From Dechloromonas sp. HYN0024 (lineage in GTDB: Bacteria > Pseudomonadota > Gammaproteobacteria > Burkholderiales > Rhodocyclaceae): 64,000 nucleotides of DNA. The notes beneath the pieces were generated by a model. That model saw nothing but the letters and a program-made list of their open reading frames with translations. It was not told the DNA's origin and searched no databases. Of the stretch, positions 46,786 through 57,603 are shown piece by piece. The stretch covers positions 1,258,501 through 1,322,500 of the forward strand of contig NZ_CP031842.1 in NCBI RefSeq assembly GCF_003441615.1, written 5' to 3'. A program made the translations under genes and the position numbers. Position 1 is the stretch's first letter. The number at the start of each line of letters is the position of its first letter.

Positions 46786-48108
46786 ATGACTATTTCGCAA
46801 AAAGTGCCGACCGTCGGCTTCGTCTCCCTGGGCTGCCCGAAAGCCAGTTCCGATGCCGAGCGCATCCTGACCAAGCTGCGGGCCGAAGGCTACGAGATTT
46901 CTCCGAGCTACGACAATTCCGATCTGGTGATCGTCAATACCTGTGGCTTCATCGATGCCGCCGTTGAAGAGTCGCTCGACGCCATCGGCGAGGCCCTCAA
47001 CGAAAACGGCAAGGTCATTGTCACCGGCTGCCTCGGGGCCAAGGGCGACATCGTCCAGTCCACGCATCCGTCCGTGCTGGCCGTGACCGGTCCGCATGCG
47101 GCCGATGAAGTCATGGGCTATGTTCATGCCCACCTGCCCAAGCCGCACGATCCGTACAGTGACCTGGTGCCGCCGCAGGGCATCCGTCTGACGCCGGACC
47201 ATTTCGCCTACCTGAAGATTTCCGAAGGCTGCAACCATAGCTGCACCTTCTGCATCATTCCCTCGCTGCGTGGCCCGCTTGTTTCACGCCCGGTGGGTGA
47301 TGTGCTGGCCGAAGCCGAGAATCTGGCGCGAGCCGGCGTCAAGGAAATTCTCGTCATCTCGCAGGACACCAGCGCCTATGGCGTCGATCTCAAGTACCGC
47401 ACTGCCTTCTGGGGCGGCAAGCCGGTCAAGTCGCGTCTCAAGGAGTTGTGCGAGGCGCTGGCCAGTTTCGGCATCTGGGTTCGTCTGCACTACGTTTATC
47501 CTTATCCGTCGGTGGATGACGTTATTCCGCTGATGGCCGAGGGCAAGATCCTGCCTTACCTCGACGTTCCCTTCCAGCATGCCAGTCCGAGCATCCTCAA
47601 GGCGATGAAGCGCCCGGCTTCGGCTGAGAACACCCTGGAACGGATCGCCAAATGGCGTGAAATCTGCCCGGAAATCGTTATCCGCTCGACCTTCATCACC
47701 GGCTTCCCCGGCGAAACCGATGCGGATTTCGATCAGCTCATCCAGTTCCTCGAAGATGCCAAGCTCGACCGTGTTGGTGCCTTTGCCTATTCGCCGGTCG
47801 AAGGCGCCAAGGCCAATGAACTTGAAGGCTTGCCCCCGGAGTCTGTACGCGAGGATCGCCGGCGCTGGCTGATGCAGGTCCAGGAGGATATTTCCGCCGC
47901 CAAGCTCGAGGCCAAGATCGATACCGTCATTCAGGTGCTGGTCGATGCGGTGGACGAGGAGGGGACGATTGCCCGTTCGAAGGCCGACGCACCGGAAATC
48001 GACGGGGTGGTCTATCTCGACGGCCATTTCGATGCCCAGCCCGGTGACTTCCTCCAGGTCAAGGTTATCGATGCCGACCACCATGACCTCTACGCCCAGG
48101 TCATCTGA
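46786..48108 (+). CDS. rimO: Ribosomal protein S12 methylthiotransferase RimO
   Basis: The 440-residue radical-SAM enzyme adds a methylthio group to Asp of ribosomal protein S12. The N-terminal MTTase domain has three cluster Cys ([22 protein letters not shown]). The radical-SAM motif CNHSCTFC lies near residue 149 and a C-terminal TRAM domain closes the protein. Length and motif order match RimO rather than MiaB. The next gene starts inside its last codons. Confidence 0.97.
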   Translation: MTISQKVPTVGFVSLGCPKASSDAERILTKLRAEGYEISPSYDNSDLVIVNTCGFIDAAVEESLDAIGEALNENGKVIVTGCLGAKGDIVQSTHPSVLAVTGPHAADEVMGYVHAHLPKPHDPYSDLVPPQGIRLTPDHFAYLKISEGCNHSCTFCIIPSLRGPLVSRPVGDVLAEAENLARAGVKEILVISQDTSAYGVDLKYRTAFWGGKPVKSRLKELCEALASFGIWVRLHYVYPYPSVDDVIPLMAEGKILPYLDVPFQHASPSILKAMKRPASAENTLERIAKWREICPEIVIRSTFITGFPGETDADFDQLIQFLEDAKLDRVGAFAYSPVEGAKANELEGLPPESVREDRRRWLMQVQEDISAAKLEAKIDTVIQVLVDAVDEEGTIARSKADAPEIDGVVYLDGHFDAQPGDFLQVKVIDADHHDLYAQVI

Positions 48109-49489
48109 CCTGATTGCCGCTCTGGCCGGGATCGTCGGTGCCCAGCAGGTGCTGACCGAGCCGGCCGATATAGCGCCTTTCGTTACCGACTGGCGCGGCC
48201 GCTACCGCGGGGCAGCACAATGCGTTGTTCGCCCCGGCAGCACGGCAGAGGTGGCGGCGGTTATTAAAGTCTGCGTCGAAGCTGACGTACCCATCGTGCC
48301 ACAGGGGGGCAACACCAGCCTGTGTGGTGCAGCAACGCCGGACGAGGCTGGCCGGGCCGTAGTCGTCAGCTTGAGCCGGATGAACCGGATCATTGCGATC
48401 GATCCCCTCAACAGCACGGTAACCGTTGAAGCCGGATGCACGCTCTCCACTGTTCAGGACGCGGCACGTGCCGTCGACCGGCTCTTTCCGCTGGCGCTGG
48501 CCTCGGAAGGCTGCTGCCAGATCGGCGGCAACCTGTCGACCAATGCCGGCGGTGTCCAGGTGCTGCGCTACGGCAACACCCGCGAACTGACGCTGGGCCT
48601 TGAGGTAGTGCTGCCCAACGGCGATATCTGGGACGGACGGCGTGGCCTGCGCAAGGACAATACCGGCTACGACCTCAAGCACATGTTCATTGGTGCCGAA
48701 GGCACGCTGGGCATTATTACCGGGGCTGTGCTCAAGCTCTTTCCGTTGCCAAAAAAGCTGGCAACCTGCTGGCTCAACGTCGCTTCGCCAGAGGCGGCGG
48801 TCAAGCTTCTGAATTCGGCCAAAGCCAGCTTCGATGCCCAGTTGACGGCCTTCGAACTGGTCTCGGAAACGGCGCTCGGGCTGGTGCTCAAGCACATTCC
48901 CGATACGCGCCGGCCGAGCGCTCCATCGCCATGGTATGTCCTGGCCGAGTTCTCGGATGCCGATCCGGCTGCCGTTGAAGGCTGGCTGGCCGAACGTGTG
49001 GCAGCGGAGGAGGTTGGTGATGGCGCGATGGCACAGTCGGAAACCCAGGCGAAAAGCCTGTGGTCGCTACGTGAGACTATTTCCGAGGCCCAGAAAATCG
49101 AGGGCCTCAGCATCAAGCACGACGTATCTGTCCCGGTTTCGCGTATTGCTGAATTCCTCGCACGGGCCGATGCAGCACTGGAAAAGGCATTCCCTGGCGT
49201 GCGAGTGGTGGCTTTCGGTCATGTCGGCGACGGCAACCTGCACTACAACCTGTCGCAACCCGCTGCGGTCGACAATGCGGTCTTGATTGCCCATCAGGGA
49301 GCGGTCAATCGGCTGGTTCATGACACGGTTCACGCCCTGAACGGCTCGATTTCAGCCGAACATGGCATCGGGCAGCTCAAGCGCAAGGAAATCCTGCGCT
49401 ACAAGAGTCCAGTTGAAATGGCCTTGATGCGTTCCCTCAAGCAGGCGCTCGACCCGCGTGGCCTGATGAATCCCGGCAAGGTGCTCTAG
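48083..49489 (+). CDS. FAD-linked oxidase, D-lactate/D-2-hydroxyglutarate dehydrogenase-like (GlcD family)
   Basis: The 468-residue flavoprotein has an FAD-binding_4 domain with [16 protein letters not shown] near 70, [20 protein letters not shown] and [16 protein letters not shown]. The C-terminal oxidase domain has [15 protein letters not shown] (metal or substrate His) and [11 protein letters not shown]. It oxidises a D-2-hydroxy acid; the exact substrate is not fixed by sequence. The ATG at 48083 overlaps rimO by 26 bases. Confidence 0.9.
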   Translation: MTSTPRSSDLIAALAGIVGAQQVLTEPADIAPFVTDWRGRYRGAAQCVVRPGSTAEVAAVIKVCVEADVPIVPQGGNTSLCGAATPDEAGRAVVVSLSRMNRIIAIDPLNSTVTVEAGCTLSTVQDAARAVDRLFPLALASEGCCQIGGNLSTNAGGVQVLRYGNTRELTLGLEVVLPNGDIWDGRRGLRKDNTGYDLKHMFIGAEGTLGIITGAVLKLFPLPKKLATCWLNVASPEAAVKLLNSAKASFDAQLTAFELVSETALGLVLKHIPDTRRPSAPSPWYVLAEFSDADPAAVEGWLAERVAAEEVGDGAMAQSETQAKSLWSLRETISEAQKIEGLSIKHDVSVPVSRIAEFLARADAALEKAFPGVRVVAFGHVGDGNLHYNLSQPAAVDNAVLIAHQGAVNRLVHDTVHALNGSISAEHGIGQLKRKEILRYKSPVEMALMRSLKQALDPRGLMNPGKVL

Positions 49490-49496
49490 GACGGGT

Positions 49497-50867
49497 TCAG
49501 GCTTCCGGCAGACTCTGCCCGGCATCAATCTCGGGGAGTTCGAACGGCAGCGTAAATCGGAAGCTGCTGCCCTCGCCAGGTTGGCTCTCGACCACCAGAT
49601 CGCCACCCATCAGTTCGATCAGCTTGCGGGCAATCGGCAGCCCGACCCCAATGCCGCCGAAGCGGCGGATGGTCGAACCATCGGCCTGAATGAGCAGGCC
49701 GTTGATCGCTTGAAGCTGTTCCGGCGTCATGCCAAGACCGGTATCGACGATGGAGAACTCGATTTTGACGGTGCTGCCGTGGCGTTCGACTTCCCTGCTC
49801 GCCACCGTGATGCCACCCTCCTCGGTGAACTTGATGGCGTTGCCGACCAGATGTTCGAAAATCTGCCGCAGGCGGTTGAGGTCCCCGATCAGAACATTGG
49901 GTAATTCATTGGCTTGCAGTGACAGGGTGAGGCCTTTTGCCGCTGCATCGTTGTGCAGGCCGGAGAGCATCCCCTCGAGCAAGCCGCCGACGGCGAAGGG
50001 GGCCGGGATGACCTTGATATGACCGGCCTCCAGGGCCGATAGTTTGATCAGGTGATTGATCAGACGCATCAGGTGGTTAGCCGATTCGCGCAAATGGAGG
50101 AGGAGTTCCTTCTGGTCGGCATTCAGTTCCTCGAGGGCGAGCAGATCGCCCATGCCGATGATGCCGTTCATCGGTGTCCGCAGTTCATGACTGATGTTGG
50201 CGAGAAATTCGGTCTTGGCGCGGTTTGAGCGTTCGGCAAGGATACTGGCGTGTTCCAGACGGCTGAGCAGGCCGTCCTTTTCGTGCTCCAGCCGGAAAGT
50301 GTCGTGCAGCGCGCCATGAAAGAAATCGGCACTGCGCGTGACGGCCAGCATGAAGAGCAAGGATAGTGCTGTAAAGGCGATGTGCAAGGGATCGCTGCCG
50401 ATGGCACCAAAGGCGACGGCGATTGAAATCGGCCACGCATAGCAGCGGAAAACCACACGGTCAGCGGCGAGGATGGGGACTGCACCGGCGATCATGCCGG
50501 ACATCACGAAGCCGGCGAATACCTGCAGATGGGTGTTGCCCTGCGACATCAGCAGGAGGGCCCCGGCCGCCCAGACGACGCCGGAGCCGTTGGCGCTTAG
50601 AAGGACGCGCCGACGCCAGTCGATTGCATGTTCACGCCGGCTCGTTTCGTCCTGTCGCCGGTAGGCAGAAAAATGAACCAGTCGCAAGGCTGCCAGGGCT
50701 ATGGCGGCCAGCCACCAGACATAAATGAGCGGATTGTGGACCAGTGAGGCAGCGACCCAGGCCAACGCCGTCGCATTGATAATGGAAACGATCTGGCCGA
50801 GCAGAACGTTCCGGTAGAGCAGCTCGACGCGGCGGCCGAGGACGAAAGGATCGTTGGTCTGGCTCAA
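49497..50867 (-). CDS. Orphan membrane sensor histidine kinase
   Basis: The 456-residue kinase has about six membrane helices (20-185) and a HisKA domain with FLANISHELRTPMNGIIG (phospho-acceptor His near residue 233). The HATPase domain has LVGNAIKF, DTGLGMT and GGIGVGLPIARKL. It has no receiver domain and no adjacent response regulator. Its start overlaps the hslO stop by four bases, so it is downstream in a minus-strand operon with hslO and a YffB-like gene. Confidence 0.9.
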   Translation of the reverse strand: MSQTNDPFVLGRRVELLYRNVLLGQIVSIINATALAWVAASLVHNPLIYVWWLAAIALAALRLVHFSAYRRQDETSRREHAIDWRRRVLLSANGSGVVWAAGALLLMSQGNTHLQVFAGFVMSGMIAGAVPILAADRVVFRCYAWPISIAVAFGAIGSDPLHIAFTALSLLFMLAVTRSADFFHGALHDTFRLEHEKDGLLSRLEHASILAERSNRAKTEFLANISHELRTPMNGIIGMGDLLALEELNADQKELLLHLRESANHLMRLINHLIKLSALEAGHIKVIPAPFAVGGLLEGMLSGLHNDAAAKGLTLSLQANELPNVLIGDLNRLRQIFEHLVGNAIKFTEEGGITVASREVERHGSTVKIEFSIVDTGLGMTPEQLQAINGLLIQADGSTIRRFGGIGVGLPIARKLIELMGGDLVVESQPGEGSSFRFTLPFELPEIDAGQSLPEA

Positions 50868-51745
50868 TGCAGGGCCTTGCCTTCAGTACCGTCAAACAGC
50901 GCAGCGACATCGTCGGGGCTGAAATGGTAATTGTGGTTGCAGATGTCGTCGCGGATCACGATTTCTCCATGTTCGGCCAGAATGGCTTCGGCATCGGCAC
51001 GGCCCAGGCTGCGGATCATGTCGGCTACCTTGTTGCGGTCTTCGGGACAATGATAAACCACCGTTCGTGGATCGTAGAGGCGGATGCCGTGGGCTGCCAT
51101 GTCTTCATGGAAAAGACGGGTGAGCAGACTTTCTGTATCCAGCCCAAGAAGCTCTTCCGGCTTGACCGTCGCGGCCAGCTGGGTGATGCGCTGCCAGCCA
51201 TCCTGATCATGGTGATCGGCTGCCGGCAGCTTCTGGAGGAACAGGCAGGTGGCAGCATCGGGGCTGGTCGCGGCATACAGGCGCGACGGTTGCTGCTCCG
51301 ACTGTTCAAGGTAATGCTCGAAGATGGCCGCGATGCTCTCGCCCACCATCGGCACGAAGCTCTGATAGGGCTGGCGGGCTTCCGGCATATCGAGGCTCAT
51401 CATCAGTTGGCCACCTTGATGGGCCCCGAGCAGTTCCGGCACCGGTGCAGCGAGAACGACCGGGTTGCTGCGGGCCATGCCGCGCATCTGCAACGCTTCG
51501 TTGCAGTCCATGACCAGCAACTGGATCGCGCCGTTGCCCCGCAGTTGCAGGGTGAGGCGGCCGGGTTGCTTCAACTGGCCGGCAATCAAGGCGGTGACGG
51601 CAGCCGTTTCGCCAAGCAACTGGGCGACGATCGGCTGGTAGTCGCGGCCGGCCTGCATCTGCTGCCAGGCGTCGCCGAGATGAACGACGGCACCGCGGAT
51701 ATCGAGGCCTTCGAAAATGAAGCGCTGGACGAAACTGTCACTCAC
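50864..51745 (-). CDS. hslO: Hsp33-family redox chaperone with altered zinc site
   Basis: The 293-residue protein matches Hsp33 along its length: N-terminal core with LRGNGAIQLLVMD, and C-terminal MIRSLGRADAEAILAEHG. The redox switch normally has CxC and CxxC Cys ligating zinc. Here the positions read C233-P-E235 and D266-D-I-C269, so only two of four Cys remain. His residues nearby (YHC, CNHNYHF) might substitute. It may bind metal differently or be activated by heat or unfolding rather than oxidation. It overlaps both neighbours by four bases. Confidence 0.9.
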   Translation of the reverse strand: MSDSFVQRFIFEGLDIRGAVVHLGDAWQQMQAGRDYQPIVAQLLGETAAVTALIAGQLKQPGRLTLQLRGNGAIQLLVMDCNEALQMRGMARSNPVVLAAPVPELLGAHQGGQLMMSLDMPEARQPYQSFVPMVGESIAAIFEHYLEQSEQQPSRLYAATSPDAATCLFLQKLPAADHHDQDGWQRITQLAATVKPEELLGLDTESLLTRLFHEDMAAHGIRLYDPRTVVYHCPEDRNKVADMIRSLGRADAEAILAEHGEIVIRDDICNHNYHFSPDDVAALFDGTEGKALH

Positions 51746-52083
51746 TTCAATAGCTCCGCATAGTTTTCCGGTGAGAAGCCGACGATCAATTGCTTGCCGG
51801 TGTCGAGCACCGGCCGCTTGATCAGGCTCGGGTATTGCGCCATCAGGGTCAGGGCTTTTGCCTCGTCCACTCCTGAACGCTCATCATCGCTCAGTTTCTT
51901 CCACATCAGGCCGCGCGTATTGAGGAGTTTCTCCCAGCCGGCGCGGGAAGCCCAGTCCGGCAGGTGCGCTGCGGCCACACCGGCCTTCTTGTAATCGACA
52001 AATTCGTAGGCGACGCCGTTGTCGGCCAGCCAGTTCATGGCCTTCTTCATCGTGTCGCAGTTCTTGATGCCATAGACTTTCAT
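51742..52083 (-). CDS. ArsC/YffB-family thiol reductase-like protein
   Basis: The 113-residue thioredoxin-fold protein has GIKNCDTMKKA at the active site (Cys9), a typical YffB/ArsC start, and LIKRPVLDTGKQLIVGF in the C-terminal half. The family includes arsenate reductase-like and Spx-like proteins; glutathione-linked thiol chemistry is probable, true arsenate reduction uncertain. There is no ars context. It overlaps hslO by four bases and follows the tex stop by one base, suggesting an operon tex-yffB-hslO-kinase. Confidence 0.88.
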   Translation of the reverse strand: MKVYGIKNCDTMKKAMNWLADNGVAYEFVDYKKAGVAAAHLPDWASRAGWEKLLNTRGLMWKKLSDDERSGVDEAKALTLMAQYPSLIKRPVLDTGKQLIVGFSPENYAELLK

Positions 52084-52084
52084 G

Positions 52085-54406
<2,322 letters not shown>

Positions 54407-54522
54407 GGGTGCGGCAATACAGCAAAAATGGGGGGTGCACTATGCGCAATCCAGCTGGAAAATACAACCGCTGTCGATTGGAGTACGATGCAGCAGGCGT
54501 ATTCCATTTGCGAGGAGAAAAA

Positions 54523-54966
54523 ATGAAAATTGAAACCTATTTGTTTGGCACGGTTGAAGTCAGCCCCGAAAAAATAATTACGTTCCCGAGCGGGTTGGCT
54601 GGGTTCGAAGAAAACAAGCGTTTCATGCTGGCGCATGAAGAGGGCAAGGAGAATCCGGCAAGTTATACGCTGCAGTCAGTCGATGACCCGAACCTGGCCT
54701 TCGAGATCGTTGATCCGACGACCCTTGGCTACAACTACGAGTTGGAACTCAATGACGCCGAAAATGCACTGCTGCAATCGCCGGCTCCTGAAGATGTGGT
54801 GGTCATGCAGATGCTGTTCAAGCAGAACGAGGGCGGCAAGTCGCAGATCATGCCGATTCTGCGCGCCCCGCTGGTGATCAATACGCGGGCCCGGGTTGGT
54901 CTGCAGAAGATCATGGAAACCATGCGCCCGAACATTACCCTGTCTAATCTGGTCAGTTCCGTTTAA
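54523..54966 (+). CDS. fliW: Flagellar assembly factor FliW
   Basis: The 147-residue protein matches FliW by the start [20 protein letters not shown], a central [10 protein letters not shown] and the C-terminal [16 protein letters not shown]. FliW binds flagellin and CsrA, relieving or tuning CsrA repression of flagellin. No csrA lies next to it, unlike in many genomes. The ATG at 54523 has a strong GAGGAG site. A perfect intrinsic terminator follows. Confidence 0.92.
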   Translation: MKIETYLFGTVEVSPEKIITFPSGLAGFEENKRFMLAHEEGKENPASYTLQSVDDPNLAFEIVDPTTLGYNYELELNDAENALLQSPAPEDVVVMQMLFKQNEGGKSQIMPILRAPLVINTRARVGLQKIMETMRPNITLSNLVSSV

Positions 54967-54997
54967 GGCTGAGTATCGCAGTCCGGGTGTGGTGAAT

Positions 54998-55026
54998 GCC
55001 ACTGTCGTGCCGACAGTGGCTTTTTT
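54998..55026 (+). terminator. Intrinsic terminator after fliW
   Basis: A perfect 10-bp stem GCCACTGTCG/CGACAGTGGC with a TGC loop is followed by six T. It lies 32 bases past the fliW stop. Confidence 0.95.
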
Positions 55027-55052
55027 GCGTCAGCCTCTGGCAACGGTATTCT

Positions 55053-55739
55053 TCAGCGTAGCCGCTTTTTGATTTCGCCCTGGCAGGCATTGGTGACCCG
55101 CTCATATTCGGCGGTGGTGTCTATCTTTGCCTGGGCTTCATCTACGCGCTTGATCTGCTGCTGAACGTAAGGGACCCAGCGCGAATTGAACTCCTGCTGG
55201 ATCAACCGGCCGGTCTGACCGACCGGGCCTCGCCAGATTTTTTCTCCGGCAAAACGCGCGGTCAGCGTATCGGTCAGCTCCTTTTCGATGCTGTTGATAT
55301 GCCGCATGTAGGCGTCAACATGGCGCATCTCATGCTCGTGAATTTCCTGGAAGGCGCAGGTTCCACGTGGGAATTCCCTGGCTACGTACACCGTCATCGG
55401 GTTGAATCCGTAGCTCAGGGTAATCTGTGGGCTGGCGCATTCCCAGCGGCCGCGGGAGTCAACAATCGACGGCGTATTCGAGGCAAAACTGACCGTCGCA
55501 TTGCCGCGCGTCAGTCCCAGGACATGCCTGCCGGGGCGCGCCAGATCGGCGGCGATATTGGTCAGCGAACGAAAGCTATACTCGGTGTTGTAGGTAATCG
55601 GCACCTCGATGCGTTTGACCGTGACTGAGGGCTTCGGCAACTGGCCGCAGGGGTCTGCCCAGCACGGGCCGGCGACCAGCAGCAGGGGGAGCAGGGGGAG
55701 CCGGTGGATCGACCGGCGGTGGCGTGTGGCGGCGATCAA
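55053..55739 (-). CDS. Secreted putative HExxH metallopeptidase-like protein
   Basis: The 228-residue protein has an N-terminal signal peptide (about 1-28, cleavage near CWA-DP). The zinc-protease-like HEMRH lies at 136-140, within HEHEMRH, following a TCAFQEI segment. Three further Cys could form disulfides. This resembles DUF922-type secreted zinc proteases, but the match is by motif only. Its start overlaps the gamma-carbonic anhydrase stop by four bases. Confidence 0.7.
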   Translation of the reverse strand: MIAATRHRRSIHRLPLLPLLLVAGPCWADPCGQLPKPSVTVKRIEVPITYNTEYSFRSLTNIAADLARPGRHVLGLTRGNATVSFASNTPSIVDSRGRWECASPQITLSYGFNPMTVYVAREFPRGTCAFQEIHEHEMRHVDAYMRHINSIEKELTDTLTARFAGEKIWRGPVGQTGRLIQQEFNSRWVPYVQQQIKRVDEAQAKIDTTAEYERVTNACQGEIKKRLR

Positions 55740-56257
55740 ACCGGTGACAGCGTGTCGCGATAGCGTTGGGCGTTGGCGACGTAGTGTTCGGCCGATTTTT
55801 GCAGATTGGCGACATCCTGGTCACTCAACTCGCGCACGACCTTGCCGGGCGAGCCGACAATCAGCACACGATCGGGAAAGACCTTGCCTTCAGGGATCAG
55901 CGTATTGGCCCCAACGATACAGCCCTTGCCGATCACGGCGCGGTTGAGGATGACCGAGCCGATGCCGATCAGGCTGCCGTCGCCGACGGTGCAGCCGTGC
56001 AGCATGACGAGATGGCCGACGGTGACGTTGTTGCCAATGTGCATGGGAACGCCTTCGTCGGTATGCAGCACCGAGCCGTCCTGGATATTGGTGTTGTCGC
56101 CGATGTGGATCGGATCGTTGTCGCCGCGCAGTGTGGCGTTCCACCAGATCGAACTGTTGGCACCGAGGCGAACGTCGCCGATCACCGTGGCATTGGCGGC
56201 GACCCAGGCGTTGTCAGCGAGTTGGGGTTGTTTTGCACCGAGGCGGAAGAGGGGCAT
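55736..56257 (-). CDS. Gamma-class carbonic anhydrase-like protein (left-handed beta-helix)
   Basis: The 173-residue protein is built of hexapeptide repeats (VIGDVRLGANSSIWWNATL and similar). Likely zinc His are in DGSVLHTD and VGHLVMLHGC. It resembles YrdA/CaiE/gamma-CA trimers. Many have weak or unknown activity, so the label is structural. The ATG at 56257 has an AAGGAG site, while upstream in-frame starts do not. It overlaps the secreted protein gene by four bases. Confidence 0.93.
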   Translation of the reverse strand: MPLFRLGAKQPQLADNAWVAANATVIGDVRLGANSSIWWNATLRGDNDPIHIGDNTNIQDGSVLHTDEGVPMHIGNNVTVGHLVMLHGCTVGDGSLIGIGSVILNRAVIGKGCIVGANTLIPEGKVFPDRVLIVGSPGKVVRELSDQDVANLQKSAEHYVANAQRYRDTLSPV

Positions 56258-56409
56258 GTGGGCTCCTTGAGGGATTGGCAAATGGCTGACCTTGCGGCTT
56301 GCCGAACGTCTGTCAATCTTACCTGCACGGGGCCGCTTTCGATCTGCCTGCATTGCCGCATCCGGGCCGGGCTGGCATGATCGGTCCGTTCCGTCGTGAG
56401 GATTTTGAA

Positions 56410-56766
56410 ATGAGTGATTTGTCGGCATTGACCACAGCCATTCGGGCCTTTCGCGATGCCCGCGACTGGCGGCAGTTCCATACGCTGCGCAATCTGATCA
56501 CCTCGCTCAATCTGGAATCAGCGGAATTGCTCGAACTGACGCAATGGAAAAGCGACGCAGAAGTCGAGGCGCTGCCGACCGATCCGCAGGCGGCGGAAGC
56601 CCTGCGCGACGAGTGCGCCGACATCCTGCTCTACCTGCTGCTGATTGCCGACAAGGCTGGCATCGACCTGGCCTCGGCCGCCCATGCCAAATTGGCGAAA
56701 AACGAACTGAAATATCCGGTCGACAAGGCTTTTGGCTCGCGGGCCAAATACACCGAATTAGGTTGA
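56410..56766 (+). CDS. MazG-like nucleotide pyrophosphohydrolase
   Basis: The 118-residue all-helical protein has the metal-binding pattern ExxE...ExxD (NLESAELLELTQW near 34 and DECADILLYLLL near 73). It resembles the RS21-C6/dCTPase-like branch. These enzymes hydrolyse nucleoside triphosphates to monophosphates, usually as house-cleaning. The ATG at 56410 has a GAGGA-like site. It converges on rlmJ with a 9-base overlap. Confidence 0.9.
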   Translation: MSDLSALTTAIRAFRDARDWRQFHTLRNLITSLNLESAELLELTQWKSDAEVEALPTDPQAAEALRDECADILLYLLLIADKAGIDLASAAHAKLAKNELKYPVDKAFGSRAKYTELG

Positions 56767-57603
56767 TTCGCTTTCCAGCGTGTATTTCGCCCCGTCGCCC
56801 TGAGCGAGCAGCGTCGCCAGTGTGGGCAGCGTATCGTGCAGGGTTTTTTCCAGCGTCCAGGGTGGGTTGATGATGAACATGCCACTGCCGTGCATGCCGA
56901 AGCCATCCCGCGACGGGGCCTTGACCTCAATCGTGGCGTGCAGCCAGTTGGTCGCACCCATGCGTTTCAGTTTATCCGGTAACTGGCGGGACTCCGGTTT
57001 GCCCAGCATTGGATACCACAGCGCATAGGTTCCGGTGGCAAAGCGCGTCAGCGAGTCCTGTAGGGCCTTGACGACGGCGGCGTAGTCGTTTTTCGTTTCA
57101 TAGGACGGGTCGATGAGGACCAGTGCCCGGCGCGGCGGCGGGGGGAGGATGGCTTTGAGTCCGGCAAATCCGTCACCGTTGGTGATGGCCACGGCGCGCC
57201 CGCTGCCCTTGAAACACTCGGTCAGCAGTTTGCCGTCGGTGCTGTGCATTTCATAAAGGCGCAGACGGTCGCTGTCGCGCAGCAACTGCCGGGCCAGCCA
57301 GGGTGAGCCCGGATAGTGGCGCAACTGGCCGTCCGGGTTGAGCATCTTGACGAAATCCAGGTAATTGAGCGCTGCCTTGGGCAGGCCCTTGGCATCCCAG
57401 AGGCGGCCGACACCGTCGCGGTATTCGGCCAGTTTGCTGGCGTGGGCGGACTCCAGGGCATAACGCCCGGCCCCGGCATGGGTGTCGATGATCCAGAACG
57501 GCACCGGCTTTTCAGCCATGTATTGGGCGATCTCGATCAGGATAAGGTGTTTCAGTACGTCGGCATGGTTGCCGGCGTGAAAGGCATGGCGGTAGCTGAG
57601 CAT
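56758..57603 (-). CDS. rlmJ: 23S rRNA (adenine-2030-N6)-methyltransferase RlmJ
   Basis: The 281-residue enzyme matches RlmJ from its start MLSYRHAFHAGNHADVLKH. It has the SAM site DTHAGAGRYAL (near 41) and the catalytic region VLIDPSYETKNDY (near 165). It modifies A2030 of 23S rRNA in E. coli. Its start overlaps the stop of the upstream gene by one base (TAATG), so it is coupled to that uncharacterised protein. Confidence 0.95.
   Translation of the reverse strand: MLSYRHAFHAGNHADVLKHLILIEIAQYMAEKPVPFWIIDTHAGAGRYALESAHASKLAEYRDGVGRLWDAKGLPKAALNYLDFVKMLNPDGQLRHYPGSPWLARQLLRDSDRLRLYEMHSTDGKLLTECFKGSGRAVAITNGDGFAGLKAILPPPPRRALVLIDPSYETKNDYAAVVKALQDSLTRFATGTYALWYPMLGKPESRQLPDKLKRMGATNWLHATIEVKAPSRDGFGMHGSGMFIINPPWTLEKTLHDTLPTLATLLAQGDGAKYTLESEST

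Noticed and set aside
51742..52083. True arsenate reductase of an ars operon
   Set aside because: No arsR, arsB or acr3 gene is near; the active-site pattern is closer to YffB.
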